Shown here: one piece after another, positions 1 to 7,532 of the stretch
Position numbering within the stretch: position 1 is the first letter of the stretch
Layout of the letters: each line of letters opens with the position of its first letter
DNA from: an uncultured Muribaculum sp.
GTDB lineage: Bacteria; Bacteroidota; Bacteroidia; Bacteroidales; Muribaculaceae
Length of the DNA stretch: 35,447 nucleotides
NCBI RefSeq assembly: GCF_910583865.1
Contig: NZ_CAJTYX010000018.1
Coordinates: 4,138-39,584, forward strand
Reading direction: 5' to 3'
The notes under the pieces: generated by a model
Database searches by the model: none
What the model was told of the DNA's origin: nothing
The model's input: only the letters and a program-made list of their open reading frames with translations
Translations under genes and position numbers: made by a program

Positions 1-41
1 GGGCCGCACTTCATTATATGTCGGATGTGGACGGATGCTCA

Positions 42-416
42 TCAGCGTATAGCTGTGACTTCGATTTCTACAAGCACGTTTTTGGGCAGAGTCTTGACTG
101 CGACAGCCGAACGGGCCGGATAGGGGGCCTTGAACGTGTCGGCATACACCTCGTTCATGGCGGTGAAATCGCCCATATCGGCGAGGAATACGGTGGTCTT
201 TACCACATTGTCCAGCGACAGGCCTGCCGCATCGAGTATGGCTGCTACGTTGGCGAGCGAGCGGCGTGTCTGTGCAGTGATTCCCTCGGGGATGTCACCG
301 GTGGCCGGATCGATGGGTATCTGGCCGGATGCGAACACCATGTTGCCAGCCTCGATGGCCTGACTGTATGGGCCTATGGCACCGGGGGCATTTGTGGTGG
401 AGATTGCTTTCTTCAT
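42..416 (-). CDS. ridA: RidA family reactive-intermediate deaminase
   Basis: This 124-residue protein belongs to the RidA/YjgF/UK114 family, which hydrolyses reactive enamine/imine intermediates released by PLP enzymes before they damage other enzymes; the family works as a cytosolic homotrimer. The sequence shows the family hallmarks: an N-terminal stretch with GPYSQA near residues 15-20, ASGQIPIDP near 30-38, and the C-terminal PARSAV...LP segment holding the arginine that binds the substrate carboxylate, followed by VEIEV. Length is normal for the family. It lies about 50 bases downstream of the class II ribonucleotide reductase on the same strand, so co-transcription is likely, though no functional link between the two is known to me. 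The family call is firm; the physiological substrate is not given by the sequence. Confidence 0.95.
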   Translation of the reverse strand: MKKAISTTNAPGAIGPYSQAIEAGNMVFASGQIPIDPATGDIPEGITAQTRRSLANVAAILDAAGLSLDNVVKTTVFLADMGDFTAMNEVYADTFKAPYPARSAVAVKTLPKNVLVEIEVTAIR

Positions 417-466
417 ATTGTAGCTATTTTGGGGTATTGTGGTTTATAGATGGTGACAAAAAAGTG

Positions 467-3013
467 TTATCCGCATTTCGAGGTGCCGCATGAAGTGCAT
501 ATGAGGCATCCTTCCTGATATATCAGTGTTTCGTTCCCGCAGTTGGGGCATTTCTGTCCGCTCGCTTTGGTTCCGTTGGGAAGGTACTTCTTCAGAGCAC
601 GTTCGACGCCCATCTTCCAGGTATTGATTGACTGGCTGTCGAGTTCGAGTCCGCTCACGAGCTTCAGTACCTGATCGATAGGCATGCCGTAGCGTAGCAC
701 ACCGGAAATCAGTTTGGCATAGTTCCAGTATTCAGGATTGAACTTGTCGCTCAAGCCTTCGATGGTTGTCTTGTAGCCTCGCTTGTTGATGAAGCGGAAG
801 TCGTAGCGCTTGTTGCCGTGCTCGTCAAGCGCCTTGATTATCTTGCCTTTAGTGACGCTTTTTGGGCAGAAGATTCCGTCCTCGTCATCGGCCAGTCCGG
901 TAAATATCTCGTAGGGGTGTCCGTCGACGAGGCCTACGAATGCAATCCATTTTTCCTTGTTGTTCTGGAAACGGATCACATCTGCGTCAAGTTCGATCGG
1001 ACGCTTGGCGACGTGCGGCGCATTGGTCACCATCGGCGATACTTCCGCAGGCTGTGCCTTCTTGGAGATGGACACAAGTACGCCCGAGCGTGAGCCGTCG
1101 CGGTAGACCGTACATCCCTTGCATCCTGCGCGCCAGGCCTCGACATACAGTTGTCCTACAAGCTCCTCACTCACGTCGGCGGGGAGGTTGATGGTCACGG
1201 ATATTGAGTGGTCGACCCATTTCTGGACGCGGCCTTGCATGCGTACTTTCTCGAGCCAGTCGACGTCATTGGCGGTGGCCCGGAAGTAAGGCGACTTTTC
1301 TACGAGTGCGTCGAGTTCATCCTGAGTGTAGTTGTCGCGGCGTTCTATGCCTACTGTTTCCATCCAGTCGATGAATTTAGGATGGTACACGATATACTCC
1401 TCGAAAGCATCACCGACATCATCCACGTAGTCCACGCGCACCTCCGGATCGTTTGGGTTTACTTTGCGGCGACGCTTGTATACCGGCATGAACACCGGCT
1501 CGATGCCGGAAGTGGTACGGGTCATCAGCGACGTGGTTCCTGTAGGGGCTATGGTGAGGCATGCGATGTTGCGTCGGCCATACTTCTTCATCTCTTCATA
1601 CAGATCTGGATCTGCCTCGGCAAGACGGAGAATGTAGGGGTTGGCTGCCTCGCGTCCGGCATCATACACCTCGAATGCGCCGCGCTCCTTGGCCAGTTCG
1701 ACCGACGACCTGTAGGCGGCAAGCGCAAGTGTGCGGTGTACCTTTTCTGAGAAATCGGTGGCTTCAGGAGTGCCGTAGCGTAGTCCGAGAGCTGCGAGCA
1801 TATCACCTTCTCCTGTAGTACCTACGCCGGTACGACGTCCTTTAAGAGTCTTTTCCCTGATTTTTTCCCAAAGGTGTCGTTCCGTGCCTTTTACTTCCTC
1901 GCTCTCGGGATCGGAATCTATTTTGGCAAGTATTTTATCTATTTTTTCTGCTTCAAGGTCAATGATGTCATCCATCACCCTCTGGGCTTTTGCCACGTGC
2001 TCGCGGAAGAGGTAGAAGTCAAACTCTGCGCGGTCGGTGAATGGGTGTTTGACGTAGCTGTAGAGATTTATGGCGAGAAGGCGGCAGCTGTCGTAGGGGC
2101 AGAGGGGTATTTCTCCGCATGGATTTGTGGAGATGGTGCGGAATCCGAGGTCGGCGTAGCAGTCGGGCACAGACTCTCTGGAAATAGTGTCCCAGAAGAG
2201 CACTCCCGGTTCTGCCGACTGCCAGGCATTGTGCACGATTTTGCGCCATAGTGCCGCGGCATCGATTTCCTTCGTGATTTCCGGATTGGCGGCGGTGACG
2301 GGAAATTGCTGCATGTAAGGCTTGCCCTCGGTGGCGGCGCGCATGAAGTCATCGTCGATGCGCACGCTCACATTTGCACCTGTCACTTTCCCTTCGGTCA
2401 TCTTGGCGTCGATAAATGCCTCGCTGTCAGGATGCTTTATGCTCACCGACATCATAAGTGCGCCGCGACGTCCGTCCTGGGCCACCTCACGGGTGGAGTT
2501 GGAGTAGCGTTCCATGAATGGTACCAGTCCTGTAGAGGTGAGTGCCGAGTTTTTCACCGGTGTTCCTTTGGGGCGCAGGTGGCTGAGGTCGTGCCCCACG
2601 CCTCCGCGACGTTTCATGAGCTGCACCTGCTCCTCGTCGATGCGTAGTATGCCTCCATAGCTGTCCGACTCGCCGTCAAGGCCTATTACGAAACAATTGC
2701 TCAAAGATGCCACCTGATAGTTGTTTCCTATGCCGGTCATGGGGCTTCCCTGCGGCACGAGATAGCGGAATCGGTCGAGAAGTGCGAATATTTCCTCATG
2801 GCTCATCGGGTTGGGGTAGGTGCTTTCCACTCGGGCCACCTCGGCGGCTATGCGGTGGTGCATATCCTCGGGCGTCTTTTCGTACAAGTTGCCGAATGAA
2901 TCCTTAAGCGCATACTTCGTAACCCATACTCGCGCGGCCAGCTCGTCGCCGTTGAAATACTGCAGCGTTGCTTCCTGCGCCTCGTCAAATGAATATGTCT
3001 TTTTTTCGTCCAC
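467..3013 (-). CDS. nrdJ: Adenosylcobalamin-dependent (class II) ribonucleotide reductase
   Basis: This protein reduces ribonucleotides to deoxyribonucleotides using adenosylcobalamin as radical source, so it needs no oxygen. With the GTG start used here it has 848 residues. Visible landmarks are the SNC cysteine near residue 107 (redox partner), the NPCGE active-site loop at about 297-301 with the thiyl cysteine 299, PTGTTS further on, and a cysteine-rich tail (822, 825, 836, 839, 842, 847) that probably binds zinc or relays electrons from thioredoxin. An ATG at 3082 would add 23 residues rich in Arg, Tyr and Asn that do not look like the family; homologues as I recall them begin near KKTYSFDEA, so I prefer GTG 3013. 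ridA follows on the same strand. No cobalamin riboswitch core is visible upstream. Function is firm, the start is not. Confidence 0.93.
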   Translation of the reverse strand: MDEKKTYSFDEAQEATLQYFNGDELAARVWVTKYALKDSFGNLYEKTPEDMHHRIAAEVARVESTYPNPMSHEEIFALLDRFRYLVPQGSPMTGIGNNYQVASLSNCFVIGLDGESDSYGGILRIDEEQVQLMKRRGGVGHDLSHLRPKGTPVKNSALTSTGLVPFMERYSNSTREVAQDGRRGALMMSVSIKHPDSEAFIDAKMTEGKVTGANVSVRIDDDFMRAATEGKPYMQQFPVTAANPEITKEIDAAALWRKIVHNAWQSAEPGVLFWDTISRESVPDCYADLGFRTISTNPCGEIPLCPYDSCRLLAINLYSYVKHPFTDRAEFDFYLFREHVAKAQRVMDDIIDLEAEKIDKILAKIDSDPESEEVKGTERHLWEKIREKTLKGRRTGVGTTGEGDMLAALGLRYGTPEATDFSEKVHRTLALAAYRSSVELAKERGAFEVYDAGREAANPYILRLAEADPDLYEEMKKYGRRNIACLTIAPTGTTSLMTRTTSGIEPVFMPVYKRRRKVNPNDPEVRVDYVDDVGDAFEEYIVYHPKFIDWMETVGIERRDNYTQDELDALVEKSPYFRATANDVDWLEKVRMQGRVQKWVDHSISVTINLPADVSEELVGQLYVEAWRAGCKGCTVYRDGSRSGVLVSISKKAQPAEVSPMVTNAPHVAKRPIELDADVIRFQNNKEKWIAFVGLVDGHPYEIFTGLADDEDGIFCPKSVTKGKIIKALDEHGNKRYDFRFINKRGYKTTIEGLSDKFNPEYWNYAKLISGVLRYGMPIDQVLKLVSGLELDSQSINTWKMGVERALKKYLPNGTKASGQKCPNCGNETLIYQEGCLICTSCGTSKCG

Positions 3014-3091
3014 GGTTGGTGTGATATTATTGTAATATGATAGCGTATATCGGAATGTGATTTTCCGTCTGCCCCGGCGCATACACGTAAT

Positions 3092-3148
3092 CGCACGAAA
3101 AAGGAAGCCGTAGCCTCAAGTGGCGAGCGACTTCTTTTCTCATGTGCG
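3092..3148 (-). promoter_or_regulatory. Terminator-like dyad just upstream of nrdJ
   Basis: Read on the minus strand, CGCAC is followed by GAAAAGAAGTCG, GCC, a six-base loop ACTTGA, GGC, CGGCTTC, CTTTTTC and GTGCG, giving a long imperfect hairpin with a T-run in its descending outer arm. It lies only 10 bases before the ATG at 3082 and about 80 bases before the preferred GTG. No gene ends here, because the neighbours are divergent, so a plain terminator has nothing to stop except the nrdJ leader transcript. It may be a leader attenuator or a processing structure; this is inference from the fold alone. Confidence 0.4.
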
Positions 3149-3506
3149 TTTTTTAGCGTCGGAATTAAGACAGGTATTCTCTAAGAATTACTTTGCAAAA
3201 TTCAGCAATATTTTCATTCTTGCCAAAAAGTTTTATCGAGAATTTCGCTATTGTAGATAAGTTTTCCGAAACCGAATTTAAAGTATTTGATTGATAGGAT
3301 ATTGCCTGTTGGGGATGGTGTCGGAAGTTGTCCGTTTTGCAAATCGATGTTGATAATCCGAGTTGTCAACATGCTTAATCGACCGATGTCGATAACTTCC
3401 ATTGACGGTTATGTCTTATGTCGTTATACTACAGATACACGAAAAAATTTAAGAGAATTTCGTTAGTTTTATTGAGATTGAGTATATTCGCATAAACTTT
3501 TGAGAC
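3149..3506. other. Divergent intergenic spacer between nrdJ and nitroreductase
   Basis: This AT-rich stretch holds no convincing gene. A 62-codon minus-strand reading frame at 3214-3402 has no recognisable motif and is probably chance. The nearly identical 12-mers CGATGTTGATAA (3345-3356) and CGATGTCGATAA (3384-3395) flank an imperfect TGTTGA/TCAACA dyad. A TTGACG-N17-TATACT promoter-like sequence lies at 3402-3430 on the plus strand. I found no good TAnnTTTG match for either flanking gene and no tRNA or riboswitch fold. Confidence 0.6.
3402..3430 (+). promoter_or_regulatory. Candidate promoter, TTGACG-N17-TATACT
   Basis: TTGACG at 3402-3407 and TATACT at 3425-3430 are separated by exactly 17 bases, matching the enterobacterial sigma-70 pattern at 10 of 12 positions. 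The start would fall about 70 bases before the nitroreductase ATG. This is not the usual Bacteroidota promoter form, which is seen at several other genes in the window, so the match may be chance. Confidence 0.3.
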
Positions 3507-4280
3507 ATGGATCTGGACAATATTGATAAATATTTCGCATCGCGCGCTACGGTGCGCTCATATACGGAGAGAGAAGTTGAACCGTCGTTGTTGACACGTT
3601 TGATAGAGCTTGCCTCACATGCGCCCACTACCGGCAACATGCAGCTCTATTCTGTGGTAGTGACGCGCTCGCGTGCCGACCGAGAGGCGCTTGCCCCGGC
3701 TCATTTCGGACAGCCGCAGGTCACATCCGGAGCCGGGGTGGTGCTTACGTTCTGCGTTGATATAAACCGTTTCCATCATTGGTGTCGCATCAACGGCACG
3801 GAGGCTGGATTTGACAATTCGCAGGCGTTGATGTACGGTGTGCTCGACTGTGCGCTGTTCGCCCAGCAGTTCAACACTCTCGCCGAGATGCATGGTCTCG
3901 GATGCTGCTATCTCGGGACGACGCTGTTTACCGCTCCGCAGATTGCCGAGACCCTGCATTTGCCGGCGCGCGTCATTCCGTTGGTGACTCTGACGGTAGG
4001 ATATCCCGCCGCTCCTGCGGAAGTGTCGGACAGGCTTCCGGTGGAGGGGATTGTGCATGAAGGCGCATATGCAGACTATACTGATGCGGCAATACGCAAT
4101 CTGTATGCTTCTAAAGAGGGACGTTCCGACAGTGCCGCATTCATCAAGGAGAACAATAAGGAGACTCTTGCGCAGGTGTATGCGGAAGTACGTTATCCAA
4201 GAGGAATGAATGAGCAGTTTTCAAAAGTGCTCGATGATTTCCTCGACTCCACCTTGTTTAATGCCGGCGATACCCTCTGA
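3507..4280 (+). CDS. Nitroreductase family flavoprotein (NfsA-like)
   Basis: This 257-residue protein looks like an FMN-dependent NAD(P)H oxidoreductase of the nitroreductase superfamily, which transfers electron pairs to nitroaromatics, quinones or related acceptors in the cytosol. The N-terminus has the family pattern RATVRSY (residues 13-19, arginine contacts to FMN phosphate), HAPTTGNMQ near 38-46 and a central GLGCCYLGTT segment near 130-139. The C-terminal helix region with YPRGMNEQF fits the NfsA-like subgroup of Bacteroidota. The ATG gives a normal N-terminus. recR begins only 3 bases after the stop, so the two are probably translated from one message. The natural substrate cannot be read from the sequence. 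Confidence 0.85.
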   Translation: MDLDNIDKYFASRATVRSYTEREVEPSLLTRLIELASHAPTTGNMQLYSVVVTRSRADREALAPAHFGQPQVTSGAGVVLTFCVDINRFHHWCRINGTEAGFDNSQALMYGVLDCALFAQQFNTLAEMHGLGCCYLGTTLFTAPQIAETLHLPARVIPLVTLTVGYPAAPAEVSDRLPVEGIVHEGAYADYTDAAIRNLYASKEGRSDSAAFIKENNKETLAQVYAEVRYPRGMNEQFSKVLDDFLDSTLFNAGDTL

Positions 4281-4283
4281 ACA

Positions 4284-4910
4284 ATGGAACAGGAGTTCGC
4301 ATCAGTATTGCTCGAAAATGCAGTGACACAGCTGTCGCGTCTGCCGGGCATAGGACGCAAGACGGCCTTGCGTCTGGCTCTCCACCTACTGCGTCAGGAT
4401 GAACAGACCGGTGTCGATCTGGGGCAATCCATCATCGACCTGCGACGCGGTATTTCATACTGTACGTGCTGCCACAATATATCCGAGCAACAGCTCTGTC
4501 CCATATGCTCCGACCCTATGCGCGACACTTCGACTGTGTGCGTGGTCGAGAGCGTGAAAGATGTGATGAGTTTCGAGCGCACGGGGCAATACCGTGGGTT
4601 ATACCATGTGCTCGGGGGGCTGATTTCCCCGATGGACGGCATCGGGCCGGACGCCTTGCAGATACGTTCGTTGGTGGAACGTGTGAAGAATGGCGGAATC
4701 AAGGAGGTGATACTTGCCTTGAGTGCTACTATGGAAGGGGAGACTACAAATTTCTACATATTCCGTCGGTTGGGTGATATTCCCGTAAAGATCACGCAGC
4801 TTGCCCGCGGAGTGTCGGTTGGCAATGAAATCGAATATACCGACGAGGTGACTCTCGGCCGATCTCTCATCAACCGCACTCTTTTCACTGATTCTTTCTC
4901 AAAACGATAG
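4284..4910 (+). CDS. recR: Recombination mediator RecR
   Basis: RecR works with RecO, and in many bacteria RecF, to load RecA onto gapped single-stranded DNA during recombinational repair. The 208 residues have the standard layout: a helix-hairpin-helix DNA-binding segment (LPGIGRKTA near 20-28), a four-cysteine zinc site (C60, C63, C72, C75), a Toprim domain from about residue 84 with the acidic VVES stretch, and the C-terminal ARGVSVGNEIEYTDEVTL segment that is highly conserved in the family. Length is close to the usual 200 residues. It follows the nitroreductase by 3 bases and is followed after 32 bases by a GNAT acetyltransferase, suggesting a shared transcript. All diagnostic residues are present. 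Confidence 0.97.
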   Translation: MEQEFASVLLENAVTQLSRLPGIGRKTALRLALHLLRQDEQTGVDLGQSIIDLRRGISYCTCCHNISEQQLCPICSDPMRDTSTVCVVESVKDVMSFERTGQYRGLYHVLGGLISPMDGIGPDALQIRSLVERVKNGGIKEVILALSATMEGETTNFYIFRRLGDIPVKITQLARGVSVGNEIEYTDEVTLGRSLINRTLFTDSFSKR

Positions 4911-4942
4911 TCATTTAAAGATAGTACTAATCCATTAAGAAT

Positions 4943-5473
4943 ATGGCACAATTACTCAATGACGGCGTGGTAGCTTTGCGCGCCATCGAACCTACAGACC
5001 TCGACATCCTTACCGCATGGGAAAACGACACATCACTTTGGGAGCTTGGATGCACTCTCGCTCCATATTCCCGCAAACGTCTGTGGGACTATATAGAGAA
5101 CTATCAGCCTGACATATATATCGCCAGACAGTTGCGCCTTATGGCTGTTGATACCTCTACCGGTACCCCCGTGGGGACACTTGATTTTTACGATTTCGAC
5201 CCTCATAACAGGCGTGCCGGCGTAGGCGTGCTCGTGGATCGCGACTGGCAGGGGAAGGGTTATGGGAAACGTATGCTCGAACTTGGTGCAGACTATGCAG
5301 GGCGTTTCATAGGCATGCATCAGTTGTGGGCGATAATACCGATCGACAACGTGCGCAGCCAGGCGCTTTTCCGCGAGGCCGGTTTCGACACCTGCGGGCG
5401 TTTGCGCTCCTGGTTGCGACGTGACCGCAGCTATGTGGATGCCTATGCTTTCCAGCGCCTTTTCGAGTCATGA
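4943..5473 (+). CDS. GNAT family N-acetyltransferase (RimJ/RimL or SpeG-like)
   Basis: This 176-residue protein is a member of the GNAT superfamily, which moves an acetyl group from acetyl-CoA to an amine. The acetyl-CoA pyrophosphate-binding motif is clear: RRAGVGVLVD followed by WQGKGYGKRML, with the Q/R-x-x-G-x-G turn at residues 103-108. The N-terminal pattern (LRAIEPTDLDILTAWEND) and the C-terminal NVRSQALFREAGFDTCGRLR segment resemble the RimJ/RimL and diamine acetyltransferase branch. The acceptor, protein N-terminus, polyamine or other small amine, cannot be told. Its last codons overlap the start of the next gene by four bases (ATGA), which implies translational coupling. Confidence 0.85.
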   Translation: MAQLLNDGVVALRAIEPTDLDILTAWENDTSLWELGCTLAPYSRKRLWDYIENYQPDIYIARQLRLMAVDTSTGTPVGTLDFYDFDPHNRRAGVGVLVDRDWQGKGYGKRMLELGADYAGRFIGMHQLWAIIPIDNVRSQALFREAGFDTCGRLRSWLRRDRSYVDAYAFQRLFES

Positions 5474-6390
5474 TGCTGTGGTGGCGAATACCGGTCGTAT
5501 CTCTTGGTGTAGCGTTGGGGGCTTTCGTGGCTTATCCTGCCTCAGACGGCGATAACCTTCCTTCACATTCCTCTTTGGCGGGATACACGGTTTGTCAGGT
5601 CGACACTGCTGACCTGTGGGCGATACCCCACGTCTCGGCTGCGCATGTGCGTACAGAGCCGCGCCACGGTGCGGAGATGTCGACGCAGGCTCTTATGGGC
5701 TGGCCAGTGAGGGTGCTCGCGCGCATTCCCTCCGGATGGAGTCATGTCGAGTTGCCGGACGGGTATCGCGGCTATATCATTGACAATTCCCTCACGTTTG
5801 TCGCTGCCGATAGTCTCGGCGTGTGGCTTGATGCTCCGCGCATGATTGCGATGAATGTCCTTCCGCTGATGGCCTGTGATTCTGCCGGCAATGCCGTGGC
5901 CGACATTGTTCAAGGTGACATAGCGGTAGCAGTGTCGTGTGATAATGCTACCATGCTGATGAAACTTCCAGACGGTCGACGTGCACTTATTCCGAAAGAG
6001 GCATGTGTGCCTGTGGAAACGTGGGAGCGGCATAGCTCAGACGCTACACGGATCGTAGACACGGCACGTGCGCTCATGGGTGTTCCATACCTGTGGGGCG
6101 GTCTTACGGCGAAAGGGATGGATTGTTCGGGACTTACGCGTCTTGCTTATCTCGCCGAGGGGATCATGCTTCCGCGCGATGCGTCGCAGCAGGCGCTTGT
6201 CGGCCGGGAGGTCGACCGGGATTCGGTGGCTTGTGCCGACCTGATATTCTTCGCCTCTGAAAAGACAGGACGAATCAACCATGTCGCTCTATATGTCGGT
6301 CAAGATACTATGATTGAGTCAGCGGGACGTGTGCGTCTCTCTACTGTGCCATGGCAACGTGTCGCCACAATCCGCCGCGTCCTTCCGTGA
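5470..6390 (+). CDS. SH3-domain NlpC/P60 cell-wall peptidase
   Basis: This 306-residue exported protein resembles the SH3b-NlpC/P60 enzymes (YkfC type) that cut gamma-D-glutamyl-diamino acid bonds in peptidoglycan peptides. A hydrophobic N-terminal segment (about residues 7-22) suggests export. Two SH3-like regions fill roughly residues 50-110 and 120-185. The catalytic domain starts near 190 with ALMGVPYLWGG; the nucleophile is C219 in DCSGLT and the general base H271 in NHVALYVG. The third triad position, 12 residues after the histidine, is Glu283 instead of the usual His, Asn or Gln. It overlaps the acetyltransferase gene by four bases. A role in peptide recycling or wall turnover is inferred from the family. 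Confidence 0.88.
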   Translation: MMLWWRIPVVSLGVALGAFVAYPASDGDNLPSHSSLAGYTVCQVDTADLWAIPHVSAAHVRTEPRHGAEMSTQALMGWPVRVLARIPSGWSHVELPDGYRGYIIDNSLTFVAADSLGVWLDAPRMIAMNVLPLMACDSAGNAVADIVQGDIAVAVSCDNATMLMKLPDGRRALIPKEACVPVETWERHSSDATRIVDTARALMGVPYLWGGLTAKGMDCSGLTRLAYLAEGIMLPRDASQQALVGREVDRDSVACADLIFFASEKTGRINHVALYVGQDTMIESAGRVRLSTVPWQRVATIRRVLP

Positions 6391-6453
6391 TTCGTTATTT
6401 TTAGGGCATGCACAATATTTAATGAAAATGCGGTGAAATAGGAATTAAAAATG

Positions 6454-6461
6454 TAAATTTG
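6454..6461 (+). promoter_or_regulatory. Promoter -7 box for the HU gene
   Basis: TAAATTTG matches the Bacteroidota -7 consensus TAnnTTTG and lies 79 bases before the HU start codon. No clear TTTG occurs at the usual -33 distance, so only the -7 element is supported. Confidence 0.5.
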
Positions 6462-6481
6462 CGGTCGATAGCTTAAATATT

Positions 6482-6507
6482 GTTCAAGGCATCATGCTGT
6501 CTTGAGC
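6482..6507 (+). promoter_or_regulatory. Leader hairpin of the HU mRNA
   Basis: The arms at 6482-6491 and 6498-6507 (core TCAAGGCA and TGTCTTGA) pair over ten positions, including two G-U pairs, around a six-base loop. The hairpin lies between the predicted transcription start and the HU start codon and has no T-run after it, so it is not a terminator. It might affect message stability or translation. Confidence 0.4.
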
Positions 6508-6539
6508 ACGCTCTTAACCAAAATCGATTGTTCGTCCTC

Positions 6540-6812
6540 ATGAATAAGACCGAACTTGTGGCCAAGGTGGCCGAACGTACCGGATTGGCGCGCGCAGATG
6601 TACGTGCTGTAGTCGATAGCTGCCTTGATACGATAATTGATACTCTGGAGTCTGACGGAAAAGTCTCTTTGGCCGGTTTCGGCACATTTTCCGTGTCGGA
6701 GAAAAAGCCGCGTCAGGGCTATAATCCGCATACCGGTGAACTGATCGAGATACCGGCAAGAAGAGCTGTGCGATTTAAGGCCGGGGTAACAGTAGACGAC
6801 CGCATACGATGA
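6540..6812 (+). CDS. HU family DNA-binding protein
   Basis: HU-type proteins are small dimeric nucleoid proteins that bend DNA. The 90 residues fit the family exactly: MNKTELVAKVAERTG helices at the N-terminus, the GFGTFSV strand near 47-53, the beta-arm with NPHTGE near 65-70 (the arm that enters the minor groove, here with the proline of the conserved RNP-like turn), and the C-terminal ARRAVRFKAG. An in-frame ATG at 6480 would add 20 residues, but these are translated from the leader hairpin region and have no family counterpart, so the ATG at 6540 is chosen. It has its own -7 promoter box and stands alone. Whether it is the main HU or a paralogue cannot be decided here. Confidence 0.95.
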   Translation: MNKTELVAKVAERTGLARADVRAVVDSCLDTIIDTLESDGKVSLAGFGTFSVSEKKPRQGYNPHTGELIEIPARRAVRFKAGVTVDDRIR

Positions 6813-6881
6813 ATAATCCTGAATCTGTTGCCAAATGTCATGAATACAAATCATATCACACATAAATAAAAATTATCCGTT

Positions 6882-7442
6882 ATGAAAAAAATCTCACTTA
6901 TTATCGCTTCTGTAATGGTTGCCATTGCTTTTGCCATGCCTGCATCAGCTCAATTGCGCATCGGTCCGAAAGTCGGCATCTGTGTCAACGAACTACATTT
7001 CAACAAGTCTTTGGGGTCAAGTGACAACCGCACCGGTTTCACCGGAGGCGTTATGCTTGATGGCCGCATCCCTCTGCTCGGTTTCGCATTCGACGCCTCG
7101 CTTATGTACGTGCGTCGCGATGCCGGAAAGGAAGTCCACAATGACTATATTGCCATACCTGTCAACCTCAAGTATCGTTTTGGTTTCCCGGTAATCAGCC
7201 GCATTGTTGTCCCGTTCCTTACCACAGGTCCGGAGTGGGCATATATGGTAGATCATTCCAAAATCGAATTAGGCAAGGAGAACAAGTCGAATTTCTCATG
7301 GAACTTCGGGCTTGGTGTTGAGCTGCTGAGCCACGTTCAGGTTGCCGCAAGCTATGGCCTTGGACTGAGCAAGACTTATGAGTCGGGTGAGGTCAATGGC
7401 AAGAACCGTTTCTGGACTGTTACAGCTGCCTATCTCTTCTGA
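6882..7442 (+). CDS. Outer-membrane beta-barrel protein (porin-like)
   Basis: This 186-residue protein has a textbook signal peptide, MKK then a hydrophobic stretch ending ASA with cleavage before Gln24. The mature part consists of alternating amphipathic strands typical of an eight-stranded barrel, for example GPKVGICVNELHF, GFTGGVMLDGRIPLLGFAFDASLMYV, IAIPVNLKYRFGF and FSWNFGLGVELLSHVQVAASYGLGL. It ends in an aromatic residue (AAYLF), as outer-membrane proteins generally do for recognition by the assembly machinery. It resembles the OMP beta-barrel families common in Bacteroidota. It is too small to be a general porin of the trimeric kind; its transport or structural role is unknown. A 69-base gap without a clear promoter separates it from HU. 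Confidence 0.85.
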   Translation: MKKISLIIASVMVAIAFAMPASAQLRIGPKVGICVNELHFNKSLGSSDNRTGFTGGVMLDGRIPLLGFAFDASLMYVRRDAGKEVHNDYIAIPVNLKYRFGFPVISRIVVPFLTTGPEWAYMVDHSKIELGKENKSNFSWNFGLGVELLSHVQVAASYGLGLSKTYESGEVNGKNRFWTVTAAYLF

Positions 7443-7455
7443 TATAAACAATTAT

Positions 7456-7511
7456 CTTTCAATCAACAGGCCCTGTGTCAGCTCGCTGACACAGGGCCTG
7501 TTGATTGAAAG
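7456..7511. terminator. Perfect 27-bp inverted repeat between convergent genes
   Basis: The arms at 7456-7482 and 7485-7511 are exact reverse complements over 27 bases with only TC between them. The repeat lies 13 bases after the barrel-protein stop and 21 bases before the stop of the convergent minus-strand gene. It can form the same hairpin in both transcripts, so a bidirectional terminator is the simplest reading. Neither strand has a proper T-run directly after the stem, which is unusual for an intrinsic terminator. Confidence 0.75.
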
Positions 7512-7532
7512 GGGTTGACTATAGGATTAATA

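Noticed and set aside
1..41. Partial gene at the left edge
   Set aside because: Only 41 bases lie before the ridA stop and no reading frame with a recognisable product can be supported.
3214..3402. 62-codon minus-strand reading frame in the nrdJ/nitroreductase gap
   Set aside because: No recognisable motif, AT-rich chance composition, and no promoter of the local type; treated as intergenic.
3083..3506. Cobalamin riboswitch upstream of the B12-dependent ribonucleotide reductase
   Set aside because: An AGAGAATACCTGTC stretch on the minus strand faintly recalls the B12 box, but the other conserved core elements and the usual fold are missing.
6480..6539. Longer HU start at 6480
   Set aside because: The extra residues come from the leader hairpin and have no counterpart in the HU family.
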